In this document: piece after piece, positions 15,982 to 24,837 of the stretch
Position numbering within the stretch: position 1 is the stretch's first letter
Layout: each line of letters starts with the position of its first letter
NCBI GenBank assembly: GCA_902634485.1
Contig: CACPKA010000001.1
Location: 1-64,000, forward strand
Source of the DNA: an uncultured Pelagibacteraceae bacterium
Lineage (GTDB): Bacteria; Pseudomonadota; Alphaproteobacteria; Pelagibacterales; Pelagibacteraceae
Length of the DNA: 64,000 nt
Reading direction: 5' to 3'
Program-made: the position numbers and the translations under genes
Notes under the pieces: generated by a model
Databases searched by the model: none
Told to the model about the DNA's origin: nothing
What the model saw: only the letters and a program-made list of their open reading frames with translations

Positions 15982-18284
15982 AATTTTTCTTCTAAATTTT
16001 TAACACTCATAAGTATTTTTTCAGGAGTAGCTGGTGCATCTATAATTGGACTAATTTTATAATTTCCTACAGATGCTATCGCATCTTTAATCGCAAAAAA
16101 TACACTCATGGCCAACATAAGAGGGGGTTCTCCAGTTGTTTTTGATTTATTAATCACATTTTCTTTATTCATTCCATCTTTATAAATTTCAACATTAAAT
16201 TCTTTTGGAATATCACTAATTGCTGGAATTTTATAAGTAGAAGGAGAAAAAGTTGTGATTTGACCTTTGGAATTCCAGTTAACCTCCTCTATAGTTAACC
16301 ATCCTTGGCCTTGAACAAAACCACCTTCGATTTGGCCCAGTTCAAGCGCTGGATTAATCTCGTTTCCTGCATCATGTAAGATATCAACTCGATTAACGAT
16401 GTTTTCTCCTGTTAATTTGTCTATTGTAACCTCAGTAACAGCTGCTCCATAACAAAAATAATAAAAAGGTCTTCCTGAAAAACTTTTTTTATTAAATTTT
16501 ATCTTAGGTGTTGAATAAAAACCAGATGATGAAAGTGAAATTCTATTTAAATATGCTTCTTGAATAATTTTTTCAAATTTAAAAGATTTATTTCCAAATA
16601 CTATAAATCCATTTCTATAAATTGGTTCCTTGTTATAAATAATTTTATATTTAGATTTAATAAATTTTTCTAAATTAGTTTTAATTTTTGATACAGCATT
16701 GAGTGCTGCAGCTCCATTTAAATCTGTAGTAGATGAAGCGGCACTGGCAGAAGTATTAGGAACTTTTGAGGTGTTTGTTGAAGAAATTTGAACTTTTTTA
16801 TAAGGCAAACCAAATGAATTAGCTACAATTTGTGCAATTTTCGTATGTGTGCCCTGTCCCATTTCAATGCCCCCATGATTTAAATATACGCTTCCATCAG
16901 TATATATGTGTACTAATGCTCCAGCTTGATTAAGATGAATAGTTGTAAAAGATATTCCAAACTTGACGGGAGTAATTGCAATTCCTTTTTTTTGATAATT
17001 ATTTCTAGAGTTAAATTTTTTAATTTCTAAAACTCTTTTTTTATAATCAGATTTTTTAGCAAGTTTATCAAAAATTTCTTTGATAATATTATCTTCTATT
17101 TTCATTCCATAATGAGTAATATTTTTTTTATTTTTTTGATAAAAATTTTTCTTTCTAATTTCAAATGGATCTTTTTTTAAATATCTAGCAATATTATCAA
17201 TGATATTTTCTATTGCCATCATTCCCTGATTTCCACCAAAACCTCTGAATGCAGTTGATGTTGATGTATTAGTTTTACAAAGATAATTTTCTATTTCTAT
17301 ATTTGAGAGAAAATATGCGTTATCTATATGCAATAAAGCTCTTTCATTTATTGCAACAGACAAATCTGGAGACATTCCACATTTTGATGCTAATTTTATT
17401 TTTAAACCATTAATTAAACCTTCATCGTCAAAACCAACTTCATAATCAGAATAAAATTCATGTCTCTTACCGGTTATGATTATATCATCATCTCTATCTA
17501 ATCTAAGCTTTACAGGTGCTCTTGTTTTGTGTGCAAGAAGAGCACAAATACTAGATGTCATAAAATTTGTTTCTTTTCCTCCAAATCCACCTCCGATTCT
17601 TCTAACTAAAACAGTTATAGAATTACTTTTTTGATTAAGCATTTTCGCAATAAGTTGCTGAGTCTCGGAAGGATGTTGTGTTGAAGAATAAACAATTAAA
17701 TCATTATCTTCTCTAGGTAATACAAAAGCTACCTGGCCTTCTAAATAAAAATGTTCTTGGCTTCCGGTTGTAAAATTTCCTTTTAAACAGTTTTTTGATT
17801 TAAATATTTTTTTTCTTGGATTACCTTTTTTTATTTTTCTTACATTAAAAAGTAATTTATTTTTTTTTAACGATTCCTTCATGGTAACAATCGGTTTCAA
17901 TTCTTTATAAGAAATTTTTACTTTCATTACTGCTTTTCTTGCCAGCTCAACGGAGGTTGCCGCAACAGCAAATAAAGGTTGGCCATAATATTCTACCTTT
18001 TTTTTTGGAAATATTGGATCACCATCAAAAACTGGGCCAACATCATTCCTTCCAGGAATATCTGAATATGTTACTATTGAAACAACGCCTTCACTTCTTT
18101 TTACTTCTTTAAGATCAATTTTTCTAATTATTGCATTTGCCTTTTTGCTCCAACCTATGGCTGCAAAAAGTGTCCCTTCCGGCTCTTTTATATCATCTGT
18201 ATACTCTGCAAACCCACTAACATGCTTAAATGCACTATCGTGTGGTATAGCATCTTTTACAAAATAATTGCTACCTTTCATCAA
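15978..18284 (-). CDS. xdhB: Xanthine dehydrogenase molybdenum-binding subunit
   Basis: This is the large subunit (768 residues) carrying the molybdopterin cytosine-dinucleotide site. Motifs are GGFGGKE (about 236-242), FRGFGGNQG, MGQGTHTKI and the final TGEPPLM, in which Glu719 corresponds to the catalytic glutamate of Rhodobacter XdhB. It oxidises hypoxanthine or xanthine to urate with the small subunit encoded upstream. The start codon overlaps the xdhA stop by 4 nt. No xdhC chaperone gene for molybdenum-cofactor insertion is found in the window. Confidence 0.95.
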   Translation of the reverse strand: MMKGSNYFVKDAIPHDSAFKHVSGFAEYTDDIKEPEGTLFAAIGWSKKANAIIRKIDLKEVKRSEGVVSIVTYSDIPGRNDVGPVFDGDPIFPKKKVEYYGQPLFAVAATSVELARKAVMKVKISYKELKPIVTMKESLKKNKLLFNVRKIKKGNPRKKIFKSKNCLKGNFTTGSQEHFYLEGQVAFVLPREDNDLIVYSSTQHPSETQQLIAKMLNQKSNSITVLVRRIGGGFGGKETNFMTSSICALLAHKTRAPVKLRLDRDDDIIITGKRHEFYSDYEVGFDDEGLINGLKIKLASKCGMSPDLSVAINERALLHIDNAYFLSNIEIENYLCKTNTSTSTAFRGFGGNQGMMAIENIIDNIARYLKKDPFEIRKKNFYQKNKKNITHYGMKIEDNIIKEIFDKLAKKSDYKKRVLEIKKFNSRNNYQKKGIAITPVKFGISFTTIHLNQAGALVHIYTDGSVYLNHGGIEMGQGTHTKIAQIVANSFGLPYKKVQISSTNTSKVPNTSASAASSTTDLNGAAALNAVSKIKTNLEKFIKSKYKIIYNKEPIYRNGFIVFGNKSFKFEKIIQEAYLNRISLSSSGFYSTPKIKFNKKSFSGRPFYYFCYGAAVTEVTIDKLTGENIVNRVDILHDAGNEINPALELGQIEGGFVQGQGWLTIEEVNWNSKGQITTFSPSTYKIPAISDIPKEFNVEIYKDGMNKENVINKSKTTGEPPLMLAMSVFFAIKDAIASVGNYKISPIIDAPATPEKILMSVKNLEEKL

Positions 18285-19717
18285 TTTACTCTCAATGTTT
18301 TTTTATTTTTTACTTCTAGAAAACACTTCAGTAACAAATTTTTTGCAATTTCCATTCGATATGATTTACTAGCTCTCATGTCATCTATAGGTCTATAATC
18401 ACTTTCTAAATTTTTTATTGCTTTAACAAATATTTTCTCTGAAAAAATAGAATTGATAAGGGTTTTTTCAGTGTTTTTTGCTCTTTTAGGAATTTCTGAC
18501 ATTCCGCCGTAAGCTATTTTAATTTTTTTAATTCGATTTTTATCTATTTCAATATTAAAAGATCCACAAACTGATGAAATATCATCATCAAATCTTTTTG
18601 AAATTTTGTATGCTTTGAAAATATTTTTTTTGTAAATTGGTATCTTAACTGAATATATAAATTGTCCTTTTTTAAGCCTTGTTTTACGGTAACTTATAAA
18701 GAATTTATTAAGAGATATTAATTCTCTCTTTTTTGCTCCATCTAATATTATTTTAGCATCTAATGATAATAACAAAGGCAAAGTATCTCCTATAGGCGAT
18801 GCTGTTGCAATATTTCCTGCAATCGTACCAACATTCCTTATCTGAACTGATCCATACCTTTTTAAAATACTAGTGAAATCTGGATAGTGTTTTTTTATAA
18901 GTTTTTCAAATTCAATTAGCGATGTTCCAGCTCCAATTTCAATTTCATTTTTTTTATTATTAATAAAATCTAATTCTTTTATTGAATTTAAAGATATAAT
19001 TTTTTTTAATTCTTTTCTAGATTTAGTTACTTCTAATGAAAGATCAGTTCCTCCACTTAATAAGTTTGCATCTGGATTCTTTTTAAGTATCTTTTTTAAT
19101 TCTAAGATTGTATTAGGTGCAAAATACTTTTTATTTTCTTTTTTAATTTCAAGGTTTTTTATCTTAATTTTCTTAAATAGTTTAATTGTTTTTTTTTTAA
19201 ATTTTACAAATTCATCATTATCAATAGTTTTATTTAAACTTTTTGCAGCATCAATTATTGGACGATATCCTGTGCAACGACATAAATTTCCAGACAGAGA
19301 ATCATTTATTATTTCATCATTTAAAGATTTATTATTTTTATACATAGCAAACATTGACATAACAAATCCTGGCGTACAAAATCCACACTGAGATCCATGA
19401 AATTTTACCATTGCATTTTGAACAGGATGTAATTTTCCATCAGAAGAAATTAAGTCTTCTACCAAAATTAATTGTTTACCATTAAGAATTGGCAAAAAAG
19501 CAATGCAAGCATTAATTGCTTTATATTTAATATTGTTTTTAACTAATTCGCCTAATACTATTGTGCAAGCCCCACAACCACCTTCAGCACATCCTTCTTT
19601 AGTTCCAGTTTTTTTTAATTTAAGTCTAACAAAATTTAAAATTGTCTCATTTGGATCTGGATCTGTAATCTTAAATATTTTGTTATTAAAAATAAATTCT
19701 ATAATGTTGGAAGTCAT
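18281..19717 (-). CDS. xdhA: Xanthine dehydrogenase FeS/FAD subunit
   Basis: This 478-residue subunit has two [2Fe-2S] domains: C43, C48, C51, C71 in the plant-ferredoxin-like domain and C111, C114, C146, C148 in the second. An FAD-binding domain follows (about 205-375, including LLSGGTDLS and GNIATASPIGDT). It passes electrons from the molybdenum site to FAD and an acceptor. Its ATG shares a TAATG-type junction with the hiuH stop, so the order hiuH-xdhA-xdhB-guaD-puuD-gpt reads as one operon. Confidence 0.95.
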   Translation of the reverse strand: MTSNIIEFIFNNKIFKITDPDPNETILNFVRLKLKKTGTKEGCAEGGCGACTIVLGELVKNNIKYKAINACIAFLPILNGKQLILVEDLISSDGKLHPVQNAMVKFHGSQCGFCTPGFVMSMFAMYKNNKSLNDEIINDSLSGNLCRCTGYRPIIDAAKSLNKTIDNDEFVKFKKKTIKLFKKIKIKNLEIKKENKKYFAPNTILELKKILKKNPDANLLSGGTDLSLEVTKSRKELKKIISLNSIKELDFINNKKNEIEIGAGTSLIEFEKLIKKHYPDFTSILKRYGSVQIRNVGTIAGNIATASPIGDTLPLLLSLDAKIILDGAKKRELISLNKFFISYRKTRLKKGQFIYSVKIPIYKKNIFKAYKISKRFDDDISSVCGSFNIEIDKNRIKKIKIAYGGMSEIPKRAKNTEKTLINSIFSEKIFVKAIKNLESDYRPIDDMRASKSYRMEIAKNLLLKCFLEVKNKKTLRVN

Positions 19718-20067
19718 TAACTTCCCCTATAAGTTGAATAGCTCCAGGGCGAAACAAGTAAAGGTACATGGTAGTGTTCTTTAGAATTTGAAATTCCAAA
19801 TCTTATTACAACATCGTCTAAAAAAGGAATATCAGGTGTTTCTGTTATTTTTTTAAAATATTGTCCAACAAAAAAAATTATTTCATATTGCCCTTCCTTA
19901 AAATTTGATCCTTCAATTAAAGGTTTGTCTGCTCTACCATCGCTATTCAATATTACACTATTTAATTTTTCCCTTTTGCCACTTTTTATTGAGTAAAGGT
20001 CAACTTTAATACCTCTGCCTGGCTTACCAGTATAAACATCTAATACATGTGTAGTTAATTTTGTCAT
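19717..20067 (-). CDS. hiuH: 5-hydroxyisourate hydrolase
   Basis: This is a transthyretin-related protein of 116 residues that ends in the diagnostic Tyr-Arg-Gly-Ser tetrapeptide. The conserved N-terminal LTTHVLDVYTGKPG and the HYHVPLLVSPWSYSTYRGS C-terminus hold the catalytic His and Arg residues. It hydrolyses 5-hydroxyisourate to OHCU, so it acts immediately after the urate oxidase. It is the first gene of the leftward purine operon and starts 69 bp from the divergent uraD. There is no N-terminal signal, so it is cytoplasmic. Confidence 0.95.
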   Translation of the reverse strand: MTKLTTHVLDVYTGKPGRGIKVDLYSIKSGKREKLNSVILNSDGRADKPLIEGSNFKEGQYEIIFFVGQYFKKITETPDIPFLDDVVIRFGISNSKEHYHVPLLVSPWSYSTYRGS

Positions 20068-20136
20068 AAAGTTATGTATATAATATACAATTAATGCATA
20101 ATTAAAATATTAAAACAAAGCAGCAAAAAGCTATAT
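20068..20136. promoter_or_regulatory. Divergent purine operon control region with a palindrome
   Basis: TGTATAT-A-ATATACA (20075-20089) is a perfect 15-nt palindrome between hiuH and uraD, with a TATAAT (20079-20084) inside it that could be a -10 for uraD. The position over the promoters of both arms of the pathway suggests a shared operator for a purine-responsive repressor. Sequences of this type are also bound by GntR-family FadR-like proteins. The 7-bp arms are A/T-rich, so the evidence is modest. Confidence 0.45.
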
Positions 20137-20631
20137 ATGAATTCATTAGATAAGTTTAATAAATTAAGTAAAGCTGAATTTATATCTACTTTTGGAAATA
20201 TTTTTGAAAAAACTGAATGGGTAGCTAAAAAGTGTTATGAATTAAAACCCTATAATAATCTTGATGAATTAGTTTCAAAAATGATAGAAATATTTGAAAA
20301 TAGTGAAAAAGAAAAGCACCTAGAAATTCTTAATTCTCATCCAGATTTAGCTATTGCAAAAGGATTAACCAAAGACTCAAAAAATGAGCAAAAAGGTGCA
20401 AGTTTAAACCAATGCACAGAAGAAGAATTTGAAGAATTTAAAAAACTAAATGAACAATACAAAAAAAAATTTGGATTTCCTTTTATTATTGCCGTTAAAG
20501 GAAAAAATAAAGAAGAAATTTTGAATAATTTTAGACAAAGAATAACAAATGATATAAATTTAGAATTTGAAGAAGCTAAAAAACAAGTAAAAAAAATTGC
20601 AAGCTTTCGCTTAAGCGAAATAATTAAATAA
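20137..20631 (+). CDS. uraD: OHCU decarboxylase
   Basis: This 164-residue enzyme converts 2-oxo-4-hydroxy-4-carboxy-5-ureidoimidazoline to S-allantoin. The diagnostic HPDLA motif (His68) is present, together with the substrate-binding loop G-F-P-F-I-I-A-V-K-G (about 111-120) and a C-terminal conserved region ending in helix RLSEIIK. The gene starts the rightward operon opposite hiuH, with which it forms the usual HIU to allantoin pair. It is followed after 4 nt by the allantoicase. Confidence 0.93.
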   Translation: MNSLDKFNKLSKAEFISTFGNIFEKTEWVAKKCYELKPYNNLDELVSKMIEIFENSEKEKHLEILNSHPDLAIAKGLTKDSKNEQKGASLNQCTEEEFEEFKKLNEQYKKKFGFPFIIAVKGKNKEEILNNFRQRITNDINLEFEEAKKQVKKIASFRLSEIIK

Positions 20632-20635
20632 ATAT

Positions 20636-21622
20636 ATGAAAAAATTCATTAATGGTAAATTGATTAACTTAGCCGAACCTAGGCTTGGGTCAAAAATAAT
20701 TTTTAAAACTGATGATTTTTTTGCATCAGCAAATAGGATTATAGATCCAAACCCGCCAATCTTTAAAGAAGGTGTTTTTGATACACATGGTAAATGGATG
20801 GATGGATGGGAAACAAGAAGAAGAAGAAGAAAAGGTTTTGATTATTTAATTGTGAAACTCGGAAAGCCAGGGAAAATTTTTAATGTTGATATAGATACAA
20901 CCCATTTTTCTGGCAATCAGCCCACTCATGCGTCCCTTGAGGCATGTTTAGAAAGAAAAAATTTAAATTATAAATCAAAATGGATTACCATATTAGGTAA
21001 GAAAAAACTTAGACCAAATAAAAATCATAATTTTAAAATTAAAAATAAATCAGTTTTCACTCATGTTAAGTTAAATATTTTTCCTGATGGTGGAGTGGCA
21101 AGACTTAGAATTTATGGGGAAGTTGAAATTAAAAATATTAATTTTGGAAATAAATTAGTTAACCTTACATCGTTACTAAATGGAGCATCGATTGTAGGTT
21201 GTAATAATGAACATTTTGGAAAAGCAGAAAATATTCTTGCACCTGGCGTTGGAAAGAACATGGGTGATGGATGGGAAACAAGAAGAAGTAGAGGAAAAAA
21301 TTTTGATTGGCTTATAATCAAATTAGGACGTACAGGTATAATTGAAAAAATTGAAATAGACACTCACCATTTTAAAGGAAACTATCCGGATAAATGTTCT
21401 ATACTAGCTGCATACATTCCAAAAAAAATATCAAATTACTCTGTAATGAAAAAATCTATTAAATGGAAACCTATTTTAAATAAAGTTAAGCTTAATGCTC
21501 ATAAAAAGCACAGATTTAATAACAAAATAATGAAAAAAAATAAAATTAACTTTATTAAAATAAATATTTATCCAGATGGAGGAATTTCAAGAATTAGAAC
21601 TTTTGGAAAAGTTATTCAATGA
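20636..21622 (+). CDS. alc: Allantoicase
   Basis: This 328-residue enzyme hydrolyses allantoate to ureidoglycolate and urea. It is built of two similar repeats, each carrying DGWETRR (56-62 and 211-217), a following LIVKLG or LIIKLG strand, and F/Y-PDGG-x-x-R-x-R (about 149-158 and about 310). That internal duplication is the family hallmark. The position between uraD and allA, although the substrate is made by PuuE two genes downstream, completes the ureide branch. It is coupled with allA by a 4 nt overlap. Confidence 0.95.
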   Translation: MKKFINGKLINLAEPRLGSKIIFKTDDFFASANRIIDPNPPIFKEGVFDTHGKWMDGWETRRRRRKGFDYLIVKLGKPGKIFNVDIDTTHFSGNQPTHASLEACLERKNLNYKSKWITILGKKKLRPNKNHNFKIKNKSVFTHVKLNIFPDGGVARLRIYGEVEIKNINFGNKLVNLTSLLNGASIVGCNNEHFGKAENILAPGVGKNMGDGWETRRSRGKNFDWLIIKLGRTGIIEKIEIDTHHFKGNYPDKCSILAAYIPKKISNYSVMKKSIKWKPILNKVKLNAHKKHRFNNKIMKKNKINFIKINIYPDGGISRIRTFGKVIQ

Positions 21623-22116
21623 AAATTACTATAAAACCAAAAAAAATTACTCGACAAAATTTTAAAAAATTTGGTGACTTAATATCAACCAAAAAAATAA
21701 AACCTATTAATATAAATGATGGTTATGCAAAAAGATTTGATAACTTGTGTAAAATCAATACATCTTTTAAAAAAGGTAATACAATAATGAGTATTTTTTC
21801 AGCAAAAAAAAGAAGATTTCCAATGAAAATTGAAATGATGGAAAAACATCCGTTAGGAAGTCAGGCATTTGTTCCAATGGATAAAACTAATTTTTTAGTA
21901 TTTGTTGCTCCAAAAGGTAAAAAGCCAGATACAAAAAAAATAAAGTCATTTATTGTTCCAACACAAACTGGCATTAATTATAAACCTGGAATATGGCATT
22001 TCCCACTGATATCAATAAAAAATATGAATTTTTTAGTAATTGATAGAAAAGGAATGGGTAATAATTTAGTAATTTACAAATTTAAAAATGAAAAAATATT
22101 TCTCAAACAAAAATAA
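21619..22116 (+). CDS. allA: Ureidoglycolate lyase
   Basis: This cupin-fold enzyme (165 residues) splits ureidoglycolate into glyoxylate and urea. Family features are the early FGDLISTKK segment, the EKHPLGSQAFVPM motif, FVAPKGKKPD, and GINYKPGIWHFPL with its conserved histidine. The gene overlaps allantoicase by 4 nt and the next allantoinase by 29 nt. The urea it releases has no urease gene within this window; the glyoxylate can enter the aceA/glyoxylate metabolism or glycine synthesis. Confidence 0.92.
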   Translation: MKITIKPKKITRQNFKKFGDLISTKKIKPININDGYAKRFDNLCKINTSFKKGNTIMSIFSAKKRRFPMKIEMMEKHPLGSQAFVPMDKTNFLVFVAPKGKKPDTKKIKSFIVPTQTGINYKPGIWHFPLISIKNMNFLVIDRKGMGNNLVIYKFKNEKIFLKQK

Positions 22117-23008
22117 AAAATACCAAAGAGATTTGATTGGTTATGGTTCAAAAAAACCAAAAATAAAATGGCCAAATAATGCAAAAATTGCTCTACAGAT
22201 AGTCTTAAATTATGAAGAAGGAGCCGAGAATTGTGTATTACATGGGGATAAAACTTCTGAAATTTTTTTATCGGAAATTATAGGAGCTCAGCCAATTAAA
22301 GGTCGAAATATGAATATGGAGTCTTTTTATGAATATGGATCAAGAAGAGGTTTTTGGAGACTTCATGAATTATTTCAAGAAAAAAAAATTCCTGTAACTA
22401 TATTTGGCGTAGGTATGGCATTAGAAAGAAATCAAGATGTATGCAATGCAATAAAAAAAGCAAATTATGAGATTGCCTCACATGGATGGAGATGGGTTGA
22501 CTACCAAAATTTTTCTAAGTCTAAAGAAAAAGAACATATGAATTTAGCAATAAAATCGATAAAAAGAATTTTTGGTAAAAGACCTATGGGTTGGTATACT
22601 GGTAGATGTAGCCCAAATACTATAAATTTAGTTACAGAAGAAGGTGGATTTCTTTATTGCAGCGACTCTTATAGTGATGATCTTCCTTACTGGATAAAAA
22701 TAAAAAACAAAAAACAATTAATAATTCCATATACTCTAGACAATAATGATATGAGATTTGCAACTAATCAAGGATTTAATAGCGGCGAACAATTTTATAC
22801 GTACCTTAAGGATAGTTTTGACACTTTATATAATGAAGGAAAAAAATACCCAAAAATGATGTCTGTAGGTTTGCATTGCAGATTGATTGGTAGGCCAGGT
22901 AGAATTCAATCTTTAAAAAAATTTTTAGACTACGTTTTAAAATTTAAAGATGTTTGGATTTGTAAAAGAATAGATATTGCAAAACATTGGATAAAAAATT
23001 ATAAATAA
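22088..23008 (+). CDS. puuE: Allantoinase, PuuE (polysaccharide deacetylase fold)
   Basis: This 306-residue metal-independent allantoinase of the CE4-like PuuE family hydrolyses allantoin to allantoate. Signature segments are RDLIGYGSKKPKIKWP, VLNYEEGAEN, the TIFGVGMALERN motif, ASHGWRW and GWYTGRCSPNT. It has no metal-dependent amidohydrolase motifs, so it is distinct from AllB. Translation starts within the 3' end of allA. Its last position in the core allantoin genes is not pathway order. It is followed at 8 nt by a DUF1330 gene. Confidence 0.93.
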   Translation: MKKYFSNKNKKYQRDLIGYGSKKPKIKWPNNAKIALQIVLNYEEGAENCVLHGDKTSEIFLSEIIGAQPIKGRNMNMESFYEYGSRRGFWRLHELFQEKKIPVTIFGVGMALERNQDVCNAIKKANYEIASHGWRWVDYQNFSKSKEKEHMNLAIKSIKRIFGKRPMGWYTGRCSPNTINLVTEEGGFLYCSDSYSDDLPYWIKIKNKKQLIIPYTLDNNDMRFATNQGFNSGEQFYTYLKDSFDTLYNEGKKYPKMMSVGLHCRLIGRPGRIQSLKKFLDYVLKFKDVWICKRIDIAKHWIKNYK

Positions 23009-23016
23009 TAAACTTT

Positions 23017-23304
23017 ATGAAAGGTTATGTTGTGGCTGTATATGAAGAAATTAATGATCCCGAATTGTTAAAAAAGTATGCAGAAAAAGCCTCCATTGCA
23101 CTAAAAAAACATTCAGGAAAAATAATTATTAGAGGTGGAAAAAGTGAATGTAAAGAAGGAAAACCTTCTCCCAGAACTGTTATTATAGAATTTTCTAGCA
23201 TAGAAGATGCTAAAATATTTTATAAATCTAATGAGTATCAAGAAGCTAAAAAAATTTTAGGAAACTCCGTCATAAGAAATTATCAAATTATAGAGGGAGT
23301 TTAA
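23017..23304 (+). CDS. DUF1330 family protein
   Basis: This 95-residue dimeric alpha/beta-barrel type protein of the DUF1330 family begins MKGYVVAVYEEINDPELLKKYA and contains VIIEFSSIEDAKIFYKSNEYQEAKKIL, the two conserved stretches of that family. It has no known catalytic residue set. Co-transcription with the ureide genes (8 nt after puuE) suggests an accessory enzyme for a purine or ureide intermediate, but no function can be assigned from the sequence. The 3' end overlaps the convergent AlkA-like gene by 4 nt. Confidence 0.85.
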   Translation: MKGYVVAVYEEINDPELLKKYAEKASIALKKHSGKIIIRGGKSECKEGKPSPRTVIIEFSSIEDAKIFYKSNEYQEAKKILGNSVIRNYQIIEGV

Positions 23305-23930
23305 TATTCCACATCTACTGGATCTATACTTCTCCACATATACCAAGTAAAAACAGATCTATAACCAGAATGTAGTTTAGAAACTTTTTCTAAAAATCTT
23401 TTGCTAGGTGGGTATGAAACTTTATAATTTTTTGATATTGCACGAATTAAACCTATATCTTTAACTGGAAAAATGTCTGGTCTATTTAAATTAAACATCA
23501 AAAACATTTGTGCACTCCATACACCTAGGCCCTTAAGTCTAGTTATATACTCTATTGCCTTTTCATCATCCATTTTTTTTAAATCATAAACATTAAATGA
23601 TCTATTTTGAAAATCTTTTGCTATATTTTTCAAATAAGAAATTTTTTGACGGGATAATCCAACACTTTTTAAACTTCTTGAAGTTAATTTAATAATTACT
23701 TTAGGTATAATTTTTTTTTTGCATTTAATTTCGAATTTTTTCCAAATAGAGTCTGCAGCTTTTACTGATATTTGTTGTCCTATTATTGTTCTACAAAGTG
23801 AAAAAAAGGGGTTATTCTTGGTAGTCAAAAAACCTTTATTGTATTTTTTAATAATTTTTTTTAATACTGGATCTCTATTTGAAAGAACTTTTTTTGCTTT
23901 ATACCAATAATTAGGAGGTTTATTGCTCAT
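23301..23930 (-). CDS. alkA: DNA-3-methyladenine glycosylase II (AlkA-like)
   Basis: This 209-residue HhH-GPD base-excision glycosylase shows the helix-hairpin-helix region ITRLKGLGVWSAQMF (about 129-143) and the catalytic aspartate Asp158 in FPVKDIG. It also has the N-terminal GQQISVKAA motif. It lacks the [4Fe-4S] cysteine cluster of endonuclease III and the long N-terminal domain of E. coli AlkA, as is common for the compact alphaproteobacterial type. It removes alkylated purines. The ATG overlaps the stop of the EamA gene by 11 nt, and the two genes are on the same strand. Confidence 0.85.
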   Translation of the reverse strand: MSNKPPNYWYKAKKVLSNRDPVLKKIIKKYNKGFLTTKNNPFFSLCRTIIGQQISVKAADSIWKKFEIKCKKKIIPKVIIKLTSRSLKSVGLSRQKISYLKNIAKDFQNRSFNVYDLKKMDDEKAIEYITRLKGLGVWSAQMFLMFNLNRPDIFPVKDIGLIRAISKNYKVSYPPSKRFLEKVSKLHSGYRSVFTWYMWRSIDPVDVEY

Positions 23931-24804
23931 GTCTTTGAATAGAAACCTGTTTATTATGATAAATTTCTCTTCTAAAAATAACTATTGATGAAATAATAAC
24001 TAATGCAGAACCAAATAAAGTTTTAGAAGTTGGAACTTCGCTCCAAAAAATATATCCAAAAATTATAGCAAAAACTAAAGCTAAATATTTTAATGGAGTT
24101 ACAAGTGAAACATCAGAAAATTTATATGATTGTGTAAGCCATAAATTTGCTAATCCCCCTAAAATCCCTAAAAGACATAGTAAAAATAAATCTTTAAGGC
24201 TAGGTAAAATCCAGCCCTGGGGAATTGTAAAAAAACTCACAATCATTATTGATACTGAAAAATAAAAACTTATTAACCAAACTGGTTCTGATGATGATAG
24301 TTGCTTAATTGCTATTGCGACATATGAAAGTCCTAAACAAAATATTATTGGATATATGTAATATAAATTCATTGAGCTAAACCCTGGTTCTGAAATAATA
24401 ATTATTCCAATAAAACCAACTATTACTGCTAACCACCTATATAAACCCACCTTTTCGCTGAGTAAAAAAATTGATAAAATTGTAGTAAAAATTGGCGCAG
24501 CAAATGAAATACTCACAACTGTAGCCAAAGGAAGTTTTCTTAATGCAATGAATATTGCGACTATCGCAATCAATCCTGCTACACATCTTTTTAAATGAAG
24601 AAAACCTCTATTAGTTTTATAAAAAACTAAATACTTTTCTTTTGGTATCAAAAAAATTAAGGGAATTATTCCACAAAAACCCCTAAAGAATAAAACTTCT
24701 CCAACGGGATAATTTTCTGACCATTTAACAATTAAATCCATTATAGAAAAAGCACACACTGACATAAACATGTACAAAAAGCCTAATTGATTTTTAGAAA
24801 GCAT
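23920..24804 (-). CDS. EamA-family permease (DMT superfamily)
   Basis: This 294-residue membrane protein of about ten helices is built as two EamA repeats. The first repeat begins at QLGFLYMFMSVCAFSIMDLIVK, and the second near YIYPIIFCLGLSYVAIA. The repeat ends VPTSKTLFGSALVIISSIVIF, typical of RhaT/EamA drug or metabolite exporters. The substrate is unknown. It overlaps alkA and is divergent from msrA with a 33 nt gap between start codons. Confidence 0.85.
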   Translation of the reverse strand: MLSKNQLGFLYMFMSVCAFSIMDLIVKWSENYPVGEVLFFRGFCGIIPLIFLIPKEKYLVFYKTNRGFLHLKRCVAGLIAIVAIFIALRKLPLATVVSISFAAPIFTTILSIFLLSEKVGLYRWLAVIVGFIGIIIISEPGFSSMNLYYIYPIIFCLGLSYVAIAIKQLSSSEPVWLISFYFSVSIMIVSFFTIPQGWILPSLKDLFLLCLLGILGGLANLWLTQSYKFSDVSLVTPLKYLALVFAIIFGYIFWSEVPTSKTLFGSALVIISSIVIFRREIYHNKQVSIQRHEQ

Positions 24805-24837
24805 AATAATAACTTAGAACAATTAAAAAATATATCA

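Noticed and set aside
24787..24837. TTG-started extension of msrA
   Set aside because: It overlaps the divergent permease start and the added residues do not belong to MsrA.
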